A DNA stretch of 40,394 nt from an uncultured Clostridium sp. (GCA_945917985.1 CAMEIH010000022.1:1-40394); one strand, 5' to 3'. Shown: positions 25,715 to 34,183, counted from the first letter of the stretch. Made by a program: numbers and translations. Notes: generated by a model not told the origin, from the letters alone.

Positions 25715-26569
25715 TTATTTAATAAGGTGATCTATTTCCGTTTCATAAATCTGCTTTGTCCGTTCATCAAACAATACCCACGTCACCCGGTCAAATACTC
25801 CTTTATACTCTTCCAGATATTTATCCACTGTAGCCACTGCAATCTTTGCCGCCTTTTCAACCGGAAAGGAATATACTCCTGTGGAAATGGAAGGGAAAGC
25901 AACGGAACGAAGTTCATGCGAAGCAGCAACTTCTAACGAATTGCGGTAACAGTCTGCCAATAATCTTCCCTCATTACAATCTCCGCCTCTCCAAATGGGG
26001 CCTACCGTATGAATCACATGCCGGCATGGCAGTTGATATGCTTTGGTGATTTTGGCCTGCCCGGTCTCACATCCGCGAAGAGTCCGGCACTCCTCCAATA
26101 ACTCTCTGCCTGCTGCCCGATGAATGGCACCGTCAACACCTCCACCTCCAAGCAAACTGTTATTGGCAGCATTTACGATCGCAGATACATCATTGACTTT
26201 GGTGATATCTCCCCGCATACAATCAATCCTTGCTTTGACGCCGGATACCCTGTTTTCAAGCAGCTTTATCATGCGCTCCAAAATCGGAGAAACCTGTCCT
26301 TTCCGATATCTCTCTTCGAAAGATCCATTGCAAAAATGATCTTCCCGTAAAAGCATCGTCATAAGCGCACAACAGATGTCATAATCTGCATTCTGCAACC
26401 GCTTTAATTCTTCCTCACAGCTAATTCCACCGTCTTTTTGGGACGCATATTCATGATACCGAAACTTTATGTCGCCGGCATCCTCCAGCGCTTTGTAAAA
26501 GTCTTCCATGCGGATGTTCTCACATGCTTGCAGGTTTTTATAATTTATAATTTTTTCATTCGGTTCCAT
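25715..26569 (-). CDS. macro-domain ADP-ribose hydrolase
   Basis: A 284-residue protein. Residues about 1-108 form a helical region ([40 protein letters not shown]) found on bacterial protein-ADP-ribose hydrolases. Residues about 112-284 form a macro domain: [56 protein letters not shown] and [17 protein letters not shown], with the ligand-loop glycines and catalytic-site Asn/Asp. It removes ADP-ribose from proteins, nucleic acids or O-acetyl-ADP-ribose (family knowledge). No sirtuin or ADP-ribosyltransferase adjoins it. Confidence 0.9.
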   Translation of the reverse strand: MEPNEKIINYKNLQACENIRMEDFYKALEDAGDIKFRYHEYASQKDGGISCEEELKRLQNADYDICCALMTMLLREDHFCNGSFEERYRKGQVSPILERMIKLLENRVSGVKARIDCMRGDITKVNDVSAIVNAANNSLLGGGGVDGAIHRAAGRELLEECRTLRGCETGQAKITKAYQLPCRHVIHTVGPIWRGGDCNEGRLLADCYRNSLEVAASHELRSVAFPSISTGVYSFPVEKAAKIAVATVDKYLEEYKGVFDRVTWVLFDERTKQIYETEIDHLIK

Positions 26570-26616
26570 AAGTTTCTTCTTTCCTGAATTTCAGCGATGG
26601 GTACTGTTTTCAGTTA

Positions 26617-28428
26617 TCACAGATTCTTATAATATTTCTCTATCAGCTTCGCCATCAGCCGCCTGCGTTCATTTAAGAACTTATCATAATCATCCACCGT
26701 CATATTAACAACCATTTCAGGAATTGCATTTTCTTCAAGATTTTTCTTAAATGCATCACTATCTGTAATATTGCCGATGACTGCATTTTTCGTTAAGCAC
26801 TGTTCCAATGCTTTTCCAAAATATACATTCGGTGCATCATCGCTGATCGCCTTATTCACCTGAGTATCAAGATATGCAAAATTAGCCACCTGATTATATC
26901 TTCCCTTTGCATCCACACCATTATTCTTTAAATACGCCTTGGGGAATATGTGGTGTACATCACCTGATATATTCAGCAAATCCGATATCATCGTTCCATG
27001 CATAAACAAAGAATTGCAATTCATATTAATCTGGGCAGCCAAAAATGTGTTAAATGCAGGGCTGTTTGTTGATGATGTTTCCAGATTCTGAGGGAGCGTA
27101 ATATTCCAAAATGTATCAGACAACGCAGAAGCTTCTATCTCATTAAAGAAATTAAGGAACCCTTTCTCGTTAATATTTCTGATATCTCTGCTCATCACTG
27201 ATTCCGGTGAACCAATATATCTACTCGTCAATGTTGATAATACGAACCACTTTTGAACATGGTGTTTCACTTGATCATTCGGTATCGTTGGATCCTGACA
27301 CAGCTTGAGATATAACATATACGCAAAGTCCAGCGTCATCTTAGAATTCAACAACTTACCGGACTTAAATCCGGCGCCCTTTATCGCCAAAATAAACTGT
27401 GCAAAATTATATTCTTTGATAAAAGCCTTCACACCATTGCTAAGCTTCTCATAGGAATCTTCAATAATGTCTTCTCTAAATTCACGCGTTTCAAAATCTC
27501 TTCCGGAGAGCAGGCTTACCAAATCAGATAATTTACCTCTGTCAAAACTATACATAAACGCAACACGCAGCATATCATTATAATCCGGATTATAAATATC
27601 TTCATTATCTTTAGCCAGCCATTTTATCATAGATGCATAGTCCGTTTTCCCAAACTCCACATCTTTTTGCATCTGCGGATAAAAATCCGGTTTTACCGAC
27701 AAATGACAGAAATAATCCACAACTTTGCGCAGTGTGTTCCCACCATGAGCGATATCTGCCGCCATTTTCGACATAACAAAATCAGACTGACTGAGCGCTG
27801 TCCCCTTTGAATTAATACGAATAAAAATTTCTGTTACCTCGTCAATATCAAGCATATGATCCAGTTCAATTACTCCAATTTGGCGATTTGCAATACCTTT
27901 CAGTTTTGTAAGTGTTTCTGACAGTTCATCCAAGTCAACATTTTCATTATTACTTGCATATTCATTTTCAAATGCTCTCTGGCGGAAATCTGTCTTAAAA
28001 ATCTCTGCAATATCAGGTATCCACTTTTTATCCTTTAAATGTGACGCATCCTGTACCGCAAATCTTTTTGTCGGATCTTCTGCCAAAGGGTTAAAAGCAA
28101 TCTTAATTCTGTCCTTATTAAAATCTTCATCTAATACTTCCAACCCGGCAATTGCAGCCATGATAGCTGTAATACGCTGCTGTCCATCAATCAGCACATG
28201 CTTGCCACCTGCCATTGTGCCACTCTTTGTCTGAACATCGGGATTCTTCCATGTAATAATATATCCTGTCGGATAGCCATTATAAAGAGAATCTATTAAG
28301 TCTCTTACCTGCGCTCTTTTCCATACAAATGGTCTCTGTATTTCCGGTATTACAAATTGCTGTGCTTCAATCAAACCGAGAATGGCACTGACTGAATATT
28401 GCATTAATGTAAACTTTTCTCCTACCAT
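26617..28428 (-). CDS. DUF262 (GmrSD/ParB-like) protein with HNH-like C-terminus
   Basis: A 603-residue protein. The N-terminal DUF262 domain has FVIPEIQRPFVWKRAQVRDL, YPTGYIITW and the NTPase-like HVLIDGQQRITAIMAAIAG (residues about 77-95). Near residue 490 the motif DVHHIFPKAYLKNNG and following NQVANFAYLD look like the HNH (DUF1524-type) nuclease site. This N-to-C order is that of GmrSD-type modification-dependent restriction enzymes and other DUF262 defence proteins (family knowledge). It follows the CFI-box gene by 75 bases and precedes the macro-domain gene by 47. Ribosome site GAGGAAGG. Confidence 0.88.
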   Translation of the reverse strand: MVGEKFTLMQYSVSAILGLIEAQQFVIPEIQRPFVWKRAQVRDLIDSLYNGYPTGYIITWKNPDVQTKSGTMAGGKHVLIDGQQRITAIMAAIAGLEVLDEDFNKDRIKIAFNPLAEDPTKRFAVQDASHLKDKKWIPDIAEIFKTDFRQRAFENEYASNNENVDLDELSETLTKLKGIANRQIGVIELDHMLDIDEVTEIFIRINSKGTALSQSDFVMSKMAADIAHGGNTLRKVVDYFCHLSVKPDFYPQMQKDVEFGKTDYASMIKWLAKDNEDIYNPDYNDMLRVAFMYSFDRGKLSDLVSLLSGRDFETREFREDIIEDSYEKLSNGVKAFIKEYNFAQFILAIKGAGFKSGKLLNSKMTLDFAYMLYLKLCQDPTIPNDQVKHHVQKWFVLSTLTSRYIGSPESVMSRDIRNINEKGFLNFFNEIEASALSDTFWNITLPQNLETSSTNSPAFNTFLAAQINMNCNSLFMHGTMISDLLNISGDVHHIFPKAYLKNNGVDAKGRYNQVANFAYLDTQVNKAISDDAPNVYFGKALEQCLTKNAVIGNITDSDAFKKNLEENAIPEMVVNMTVDDYDKFLNERRRLMAKLIEKYYKNL

Positions 28429-28503
28429 AATTAATCCTTCCTCTATATAAGAATTGTCGCCTTATGAACACGTATATTTACCACAATATTCGACGAAATT
28501 CAT

Positions 28504-29424
28504 TCATTTTTCAGCGGCTTCAGAGTCTGCATAAGGAGTATCTTTTATCCCTTTGTTCTGAAGATGTAAAACTAAAGCATCCAAATATTTTTTCCAAAAT
28601 GCCCTGAACACTTCTTTGTCTCCAAACCGGTTTACGAGAACAGGGCTGACTGCATAGTATACTTTTATAAAAACACGTCCACCTCGGCTTTTTCTAAGTC
28701 TGTCATCTCGAAACCTACGCAATGTCCACACCTGAGGACAATCATAGGATCCATAAACGCAGGTCGCAACATAACACCCATCTTTCTTACTCGTTTTTGT
28801 TGTAGTTACCTGAATAGAAGGTGCAGGCTTTTCAGCCGGTTTTTCTTTTATAAAATGATGAACCCGTTTTACCGGCAATGTCGAAAGAGTTTCTGTAATT
28901 CGCTTTTTTATGTACTCTGGATTTACCCCATAGGATGTCCATAATTTGATAATAGGTATTCCTGCTTCCTCGCAAATATCAGCAACCTTTTTATCTCTCT
29001 CCCGTCTTTCTTCTGTCAAGTGGCTCTGATCATTGATTTCTATTATCAGTAAGGGACGATATGACAAATCCGTAATAATAAAATCGACATTCCTGTATAA
29101 TTCATTTTGAAATCTTGCATCATCAGTCCTTATAATGAATGATGCCAGATTCGCCTGTGGCTGAATCAAACAGTTTTCCGGCAATACTGACTTGATACAG
29201 TTTAAATATTCCATTTCTTTCTTTGTTACTAAGGAGGATTTCAATTCATAAAGGAATTTTGCTTCTTCTCCCATAACATTTTTTTCTTCTACGCAAAGGC
29301 CATTTGCATAATGCCACTTTTGACATTTCGGACATTTTATAATTTCACCCGCTTCTTTTTTCTTGTTGCATTCTTTGCACAAAGGATACTTTCCGCTTTC
29401 AGCACCACACACTTTACATTTCAT
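28504..29424 (-). CDS. zinc-ribbon / DUF2726 nuclease-like / CFI-box protein
   Basis: A 306-residue protein of three parts. Residues 1-44 have CxxC pairs (CKVCGAES, CKEC, CPKCQKWHYANGLC), a zinc ribbon. Residues about 55-180 match a DUF2726 PD-(D/E)XK-like fold: VDFIITD (Asp114) and LIIEINDQSH (Glu129) then IPIIKLW. Residues about 217-290 are a CFI-box C-terminal domain: CYVATCVYGSYDCPQVWTLR, FRDDRLR and VFIKVYYAVSP. The DUF2726 active site has N-D where K is usual, so catalysis is uncertain. The ATG follows GGGGG, 38 bases downstream of a strong promoter. First gene of the cluster. Confidence 0.85.
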   Translation of the reverse strand: MKCKVCGAESGKYPLCKECNKKKEAGEIIKCPKCQKWHYANGLCVEEKNVMGEEAKFLYELKSSLVTKKEMEYLNCIKSVLPENCLIQPQANLASFIIRTDDARFQNELYRNVDFIITDLSYRPLLIIEINDQSHLTEERRERDKKVADICEEAGIPIIKLWTSYGVNPEYIKKRITETLSTLPVKRVHHFIKEKPAEKPAPSIQVTTTKTSKKDGCYVATCVYGSYDCPQVWTLRRFRDDRLRKSRGGRVFIKVYYAVSPVLVNRFGDKEVFRAFWKKYLDALVLHLQNKGIKDTPYADSEAAEK

Positions 29425-29458
29425 AAAATTCCCCCTTTTTATTTATTTTTTTATAAAT

Positions 29459-29487
29459 ATTATACCATGTTCGCATAAAAGCTCAAA
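29459..29487 (-). promoter_or_regulatory. promoter of the nuclease/macro-domain cluster
   Basis: Minus-strand TTTGAG (29487-29482), 17-base spacer and a consensus TATAAT (29464-29459) with an extended -10 (TGG before it). The leader is about 28 bases. No other promoter of this quality lies between the four genes downstream. Confidence 0.7.
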
Positions 29488-29508
29488 AATAACTTCGGAC
29501 GAGAGTCC

Positions 29509-30267
29509 CTATATCACTTCCGTTCGGTTTAATTGCATCGCCTCAATTTTGCCCCGGTATTTTTGAAGTATCGGATCCAAATCCAGTGGTTCCGTTATAG
29601 GCGGAAAAGTGTCATCATAATGATCCAAAAGAATCTTTTGGGGATTCAGGCGGTCGATGATTTTCACTGCGGGTGTGTAATTATCCTCCCAGCCATTATA
29701 GGGAAGTATCAGAAGATCGCTGCCTGTGGGATAATCTGTATCCTCCCGAAGGTTCAAACTTCCCATCAAAGATATCTTCTTTCCTTCTGTCTCTATCTCA
29801 TAAAATACAGTTTCTCCTTTTTCTCTACACTGACTATTCTCCTTGATAATATAAGGCAGATTTCCCCTTGCAGGCGATTTCAACATATGGGAAAGGCGTT
29901 CCCTGGACAACTTTGGAAGGATAGCATGCTTGCCGTGATAAGCTTTCATTTTAAAATCATGAATGGTAACCTCATTTCCAAATTCAATTAATACCAAATG
30001 AGATTCCGGTATCCCCTTTTTCACTAATGTTCTGTAAGGGGTCTGTGTACAATATATCCTGATATTGGGGTTTCTTTGAAAAATCATAGGGAGACTCACA
30101 ATGTGATCAAGATGTCCATGGGTGATAAAAATATCATCGATTCCATCGTAGTCCTCTATATTGGCAGGCTCATCGGATCCTTTCAAAGGCACAAAGGGAT
30201 CGAACAAAATTCTTCCCGTCTGATTCTTCATTTCGATCGATGCAGTGCCATGCCATTTTATTTCCAT
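29509..30267 (-). CDS. MBL-fold metallo-hydrolase
   Basis: A 252-residue metallo-beta-lactamase-fold hydrolase (UlaG-like group). The start IKWHGTASIEMKNQTGRILFDPF is typical, followed by the zinc motif FITHGHLDHIVSLP. A later MGSLNLREDTDYPTGSDLLI supplies the bridging Asp region and ILLDHYDD the distal His. It has no signal peptide. Such proteins hydrolyse phosphodiesters, lactones or sugar phosphates; the substrate is not readable. The ATG follows GAGGAG. A strong promoter at 30305-30333 serves it. Confidence 0.88.
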   Translation of the reverse strand: MEIKWHGTASIEMKNQTGRILFDPFVPLKGSDEPANIEDYDGIDDIFITHGHLDHIVSLPMIFQRNPNIRIYCTQTPYRTLVKKGIPESHLVLIEFGNEVTIHDFKMKAYHGKHAILPKLSRERLSHMLKSPARGNLPYIIKENSQCREKGETVFYEIETEGKKISLMGSLNLREDTDYPTGSDLLILPYNGWEDNYTPAVKIIDRLNPQKILLDHYDDTFPPITEPLDLDPILQKYRGKIEAMQLNRTEVI

Positions 30268-30304
30268 TCCGATTTCTCCTCGTTCGCATCATTGCCACAA
30301 AATC

Positions 30305-30333
30305 AGTATATCTTTCTTCCCTCTGACAGTCAA
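30305..30333 (-). promoter_or_regulatory. promoter of MBL-fold gene
   Basis: TTGACT (30333-30328), 17-base spacer, TATACT (30310-30305) on the minus strand, 38 bases before the ATG. It is back to back with a plus-strand promoter whose -35 starts only 8 bases away. Confidence 0.65.
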
Positions 30334-30340
30334 TTTTTCA

Positions 30341-30369
30341 TTGCAATTGATAGGGAACAAATCTATACT
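30341..30369 (+). promoter_or_regulatory. promoter of small membrane-protein gene
   Basis: TTGCAA (30341-30346), 17-base spacer, TATACT (30364-30369), then GGGAGGG and the ATG at 30395. Divergent from the MBL-gene promoter. Confidence 0.6.
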
Positions 30370-30394
30370 GGAATTATATACGGGAGGGATAATC

Positions 30395-31048
30395 ATGATT
30401 AGAGAAAGAATTTACAGATCCAGAATAAGAGTTCCTGCGACCGTTCTCGGATGTGCGGGAGGCGGCATCTTGCTTTGCTTGTTAGGAATATTATTTAATT
30501 CAGACGGCAGTAGTGGAAGTATCGGTGCTTTCATTATTTTACTGCCGGTGCCGGCAGCATTTTTTCTCCTCTCTTTTCTTTTGTTTCGCAAAGCCAAAAA
30601 AGAGGAGCAGGCGAAAATTGCCGAGGAAACTGCCTATGCAAATCAAATGGCTGATGGCGATGAGCAAGTTATGCCGAACCAGCCGGACTTCGACGATGAC
30701 AGCGGAGAAATCCATACTACCGTCAATTATTATAATCAGACGAAAGAGGACGGCTGGCAGCAAAACAAAGCCCTTTACGGTTCCCACCTCAACACCAGCG
30801 AAACCAGGAACATTAAAGGAACACAAGTTGGCTATACCTATGTGACAGATGACTACCGAAAGGTACTTCCTGCCTATATCATCGGGACAATCCTTATGAT
30901 TATTATCAGCATTGTTCTGCTGATTCTCGTACCTGTCTTCGGTGTATTTGTTTCCATATTCAGTATTGCATGGATAGTCGGCATGTGGAAAAAAGCACCT
31001 GTTAAGAAATGGAAAAACCAGGCGAAAAAGTTAAAGGATGAGGAATAA
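30395..31048 (+). CDS. uncharacterised membrane protein
   Basis: A 217-residue protein with two N-terminal spans (about residues 12-32 and 42-62), a hydrophilic central region of about 90 residues rich in Asp, Asn, Gln and Tyr (TTVNYYNQTKEDGWQQNKAL), two more spans packed together near 155-195, and a basic tail (KKWKNQAKKLKDEE). I recognise no family. The ATG follows GGGAGGG at six bases. Its last codons form the left arm of its own terminator hairpin. Function unknown. Confidence 0.8.
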   Translation: MIRERIYRSRIRVPATVLGCAGGGILLCLLGILFNSDGSSGSIGAFIILLPVPAAFFLLSFLLFRKAKKEEQAKIAEETAYANQMADGDEQVMPNQPDFDDDSGEIHTTVNYYNQTKEDGWQQNKALYGSHLNTSETRNIKGTQVGYTYVTDDYRKVLPAYIIGTILMIIISIVLLILVPVFGVFVSIFSIAWIVGMWKKAPVKKWKNQAKKLKDEE

Positions 31049-31070
31049 AACCTCATCCTTATTTTTCTTT
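31034..31070 (+). terminator. intrinsic terminator overlapping the end of the membrane-protein gene
   Basis: AAGGATGAGG-AATAAAA-CCTCATCCTT is a perfect 10-bp stem whose loop contains the TAA stop codon, followed by ATTTTTCTTT. The coding end and the terminator share bases. Confidence 0.85.
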
Positions 31071-31268
31071 TGCTCTTCCATCCTCCATAAAATCATCTGT
31101 AAACATATCAATTGCTTGCATAAATGCATCCCATTTATTGTTTTTCGGCATCAGCATCACTATCTCTCCAACTCTGTTAATAATTACCTCATCTGATTTG
31201 AAGCGATATTCCTTCGGTAATTTTACCACCTGACTTCTTCCATGCTCAAATATTTTAGCCGTCATCAT
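31059..31268 (-). CDS. AbrB/MazE-type antitoxin-like protein (VapB-like)
   Basis: A 69-residue protein whose N-terminal half (TAKIFEHGRSQVVKLPKEYRF, then VIINRVGEIVMLMP) is a swapped-hairpin AbrB DNA-binding domain of the VapB/MazE kind. The C-terminal half (NKWDAFMQAIDMFTDDFMED) resembles a toxin-binding tail. The ATG at 31268 has GGGGG eight bases ahead; an earlier in-frame ATG lacks a site. No PIN-domain VapC or other toxin gene follows or precedes it: the next DNA downstream holds a convergent gene. It may be an orphan antitoxin or a regulator of its own. Confidence 0.8.
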   Translation of the reverse strand: MMTAKIFEHGRSQVVKLPKEYRFKSDEVIINRVGEIVMLMPKNNKWDAFMQAIDMFTDDFMEDGRAKEK

Positions 31269-31341
31269 GTACAATACCCCCTCTTTACATAACAAGATTC
31301 CGCTAATTTTTCTGCTGATTTTGCTGATTCATCATGGTTCC

Positions 31342-32523
31342 CTATCGGTTCTCTGCCTGGGCAAACACCCGCACCGTCAGCTCTCCTTTTCCAAATTCCA
31401 GTACAGCAGTCAGATCTGCATCGTTCAGCCAGGCAAGTGAAGGACTCTGCGTCGTGATCACGGGACGCCATTCATCCCGATCCCATTGATTTACAATATG
31501 AATGGAACAATTATCTCCGTTACAGTCATTTCCAAGCAGTGTATACTCTGCCCTTAGCTTAGGCGGCTTTCCCTCAGCATATTCCTGTCTGTCACACCCT
31601 TCCGGCACAATAGCTCCCCGAAAATACCCGGTATCACAATACCCGGTAAAGTAAACGTCAGACTTGTTTACTTCGCCCTCTTCTACAGATTCACAACGCG
31701 TAATCACCACGCGGATAGTAAGAATCTCTTCCCTGTCTGCAAGGAACTGTCGCATAGAAGCGACAAGACTTTTTTGCTGCTCAGTATCGTAGCCGTGTCC
31801 CATCTGCCTGATCAACTGCAGATGGCATTGTCCCTTTTCATAATTTGCCTGTGCGCGAATGGCGTAAGAATAATCTACAATTTGATCTTCCAATCCCTGT
31901 AAAATCAAAACAGGACCTTTATAGGCTGACAGCTCCAGATAGGGATCCATTCCCACTACTGTGTCATGAAATATTTTTCCCAGCACGATATTGCCGCAGT
32001 CAATCTCCTCCGGTACGTTATCTGCATCATAGTTTGCTCCGCCAAGACAACCTCTTCTGGCATGATCCGGAATACACAGCGCCGGAAACACCATAATCAG
32101 CTTCCTGATTTCATCCCCACACTTTGTTGCTGCCAGTCCCGACACAAATCCACCCTGGCTGAATCCCAACAAAACCAGATTACTGTTATCTGTATACGGC
32201 AGGCTTTGTACATATTCCTTAACTGCAAGCAGATCTGCAACCTCTGTAAGTATAGTCATATCCGTGGTTTCACCTTCACTCTTCACATCATCAGCTGCAT
32301 CGAATCTGCTTCCGCCACAAAAGCTGAAACCAAACGCCACATAACCCATCTGCGCAAAATCCCTGCAAAAATCATCCACATCTGTGTAAATCCCGGTAAA
32401 ACCATGACTGATGATAACTGCAGGATAGCTTTTCTCCTCCTGGAAATTCGCCGGCAAATATTGCGCTCCCCGAATCAGAAGTCCGTCTCTTTTACATGTA
32501 AATAGTTGACTCTCTATACCCAT
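31342..32523 (-). CDS. alpha/beta hydrolase fused to a DUF3237-like domain
   Basis: A 393-residue protein. Residues about 15-255 are an alpha/beta hydrolase: PAVIISHGFTGIYTDVDDFC (oxyanion loop), nucleophile Ser122 in LVLLGFSQGGFVSG, Asp213 in LQGLEDQIVDY and His243 in RQMGHGYD. Residues about 265-393 (FTGYCDTGYFRGAIVPEGCD, LRAEYTLLGNDCNG) resemble DUF3237. Esterase or acyl hydrolase activity is likely; the role of the second domain is unknown. Driven by a perfect consensus promoter with an operator-like dyad. Confidence 0.87.
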   Translation of the reverse strand: MGIESQLFTCKRDGLLIRGAQYLPANFQEEKSYPAVIISHGFTGIYTDVDDFCRDFAQMGYVAFGFSFCGGSRFDAADDVKSEGETTDMTILTEVADLLAVKEYVQSLPYTDNSNLVLLGFSQGGFVSGLAATKCGDEIRKLIMVFPALCIPDHARRGCLGGANYDADNVPEEIDCGNIVLGKIFHDTVVGMDPYLELSAYKGPVLILQGLEDQIVDYSYAIRAQANYEKGQCHLQLIRQMGHGYDTEQQKSLVASMRQFLADREEILTIRVVITRCESVEEGEVNKSDVYFTGYCDTGYFRGAIVPEGCDRQEYAEGKPPKLRAEYTLLGNDCNGDNCSIHIVNQWDRDEWRPVITTQSPSLAWLNDADLTAVLEFGKGELTVRVFAQAENR

Positions 32524-32565
32524 ATTGTTATATCCTTTTCCGTGAAAAACCTACCTCTAGTACTT

Positions 32566-32581
32566 GCAAACAACCGTTTGC
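32566..32581. promoter_or_regulatory. operator-like inverted repeat
   Basis: GCAAAC-AACC-GTTTGC, a 6-bp perfect dyad just downstream of the -10 of the hydrolase promoter and close to the expected transcription start. Position suits repression. Confidence 0.45.
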
Positions 32582-32584
32582 CAA

Positions 32585-32613
32585 ATTATATCTAACAGTC
32601 GATTTCTTGTCAA
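32585..32613 (-). promoter_or_regulatory. consensus promoter of alpha/beta hydrolase gene
   Basis: TTGACA (32613-32608), 17-base spacer, TATAAT (32590-32585) on the minus strand: identical to the sigma-A consensus at all 12 positions. It lies between the stop of the AlbA_2 gene and the hydrolase ATG at 32523. Confidence 0.8.
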
Positions 32614-32629
32614 TATTTTCGCTATACGT

Positions 32630-34183
32630 TTATACTTGTATATTATTCATTTTCCACATTCCTCCATTATCAGATCCTATTCTTTCTATTATTTTATGTT
32701 CCTTCAACTCTGATATATATCGTGAAATCGTTCTATCTGTGACATCCAAAGCAGTTCTCAACTCATCTATTGAAATCTGAGGATTCTCGGAAATCAATTT
32801 TAGAATATTTGTAGCTTTAGCTACCTTTTTCTTTGAATATTCAGGTATAAGTTCTTTCATTTTTTTCTCTGAAATATCTATGACATTTTCTATGACATTT
32901 TCTATGACATTTTCTATGACATTTCCATCGTTATTCTCAGCGACCATCTTCAAAACAAGCGTTACTTGATTAAGATTTGTATCCTCAATCAGTTCCGGCT
33001 CAACCCATCCCTCTTCCTTCCAGGCACTCAATATAGAAGGAAAACCTGATCCTGCATTATCACCAAATCCAACCATCCTAAGCATTGTCTGCATGTGTGG
33101 ATTTCTTGATTTTGAGTTTCCACCTCGATAAATATCTTCCAATGGCAGCTTTAAAATTCCCGGATTAGTGAATTCAAAGCTGTCTGACCTTCTAATTATC
33201 TTTAAAACACCTGCATCCATTAAGTAATCAGCATGTATAATAAGATTGACAAAGGCTTCTCTTACTGCTTTGTGAATCGGCGTCTCATCAATTCGCTGTA
33301 TTCCTTCAAGTTTAAAAGGTTTCTTTAAATCTTCTGTTAATTTAGGAGTAACCTTAATAAAGAAATTGAAAAGATTATTCTCCCAAGTTCCATCATAAGT
33401 AATCCTGTCATTCCAACGAATATCCATTGTCGCTTCGCTTTCATTTCGATAATCCATAAAAATATTATCAAATTCATCACGAATAGCCAGTCCGGTACCA
33501 AACATCATCAAACCAGCAAGCGTAAGTCCTTCTTTTCCATCACTACGATTCTTTCTATAACCTCCAAGCTTTTCAAGAAAAGCTTTATTATCTAGAGCAT
33601 TCCATACATGTCCATCATTTCTGATTTCAAATATCTGGCGATACTTTCTGAGAGTCTCTTTGTCTATATCAGACATTGTATAATATTCCAAAATCATTCC
33701 ATCATTCCCCTCGGAATTCTGATCTCGAATCATTCCGCGAACTTCATATTCGGTCGCATGATAGTCCCCTTCATTATTTCTCTTATAAGTTCCTTTATAT
33801 GGATTTTCACCGACATAAATAGGGCGCAATTTATAATCAGCGCGAGGAACTTTAATAACTATAAGCCTTTTGTTTCCTTCTTCAACAATAGATACATCTT
33901 CATCTTTTAATATATTCACATTTACCTTACTCCCATTAATTGTATTCCAAAAATCCTCTTTCTGTTTTTCCGGATTTTGGATACCCTGTATGATAAAACG
34001 TTCCTCGGGGAGTTTCTTAGACTTATCCTCCAATACCCCAAGAATGATATACCCACCTATAGTATTGGCAAATGCAGAATATGATTCATATATAGATCTC
34101 GGCACACTGTTTTCTGCTTTTTTACACTCCACATCAACTTTTTCGCCCCGATAAATTAATTGTTTCAATTCCTGCATATCCAT
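32630..34183 (-). CDS. AlbA_2 (Schlafen-like) DNA-binding / ATPase-like regulator
   Basis: A 517-residue protein. Residues about 12-140 form an AlbA_2 domain (GEKVDVECKKAENSVPRSIY, YSAFANTIGGYIILGV, RNNEGDYHATEYEV). Residues about 290-400 resemble the HATPase_c_4 region of such proteins (KAVREAFVNLIIHADY, SFEFTNPGILKLPLEDIYRG, GFGDNAGSGFPSI). Residues about 455-515 are a winged helix (ISIDELRTALDVTDRTISRY). A four-unit NVIE repeat (residues about 420-435) links the last two. Possible roles: transcription regulator or stress/defence protein. It follows the NYN-domain gene by 49 bases. Confidence 0.87.
   Translation of the reverse strand: MDMQELKQLIYRGEKVDVECKKAENSVPRSIYESYSAFANTIGGYIILGVLEDKSKKLPEERFIIQGIQNPEKQKEDFWNTINGSKVNVNILKDEDVSIVEEGNKRLIVIKVPRADYKLRPIYVGENPYKGTYKRNNEGDYHATEYEVRGMIRDQNSEGNDGMILEYYTMSDIDKETLRKYRQIFEIRNDGHVWNALDNKAFLEKLGGYRKNRSDGKEGLTLAGLMMFGTGLAIRDEFDNIFMDYRNESEATMDIRWNDRITYDGTWENNLFNFFIKVTPKLTEDLKKPFKLEGIQRIDETPIHKAVREAFVNLIIHADYLMDAGVLKIIRRSDSFEFTNPGILKLPLEDIYRGGNSKSRNPHMQTMLRMVGFGDNAGSGFPSILSAWKEEGWVEPELIEDTNLNQVTLVLKMVAENNDGNVIENVIENVIENVIDISEKKMKELIPEYSKKKVAKATNILKLISENPQISIDELRTALDVTDRTISRYISELKEHKIIERIGSDNGGMWKMNNIQV
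32877..32924. repeat. four perfect 12-bp tandem repeats in the AlbA_2 gene
   Basis: TCTATGACATTT repeated four times without mismatch (plus-strand sense). On the coding strand this reads NVIE three times plus NVID, in frame. Units are a multiple of three, so copy-number change would lengthen or shorten the linker without breaking the frame. Confidence 0.95.

Noticed and set aside
25715-26569. Macro-domain gene as part of a sirtuin-linked (SirTM) ADP-ribosylation operon
   Set aside because: No sirtuin, lipoylated carrier or lipoate ligase gene adjoins it.
30245-30394. N-terminal extension of the small membrane protein
   Set aside because: It overlaps the start of the divergent MBL gene and its promoters; the ATG at 30395 has a GGGAGGG site.
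32877-32924. Short repeats as a CRISPR array
   Set aside because: Units are 12 bp, contiguous without spacers, and lie in frame inside a coding gene.
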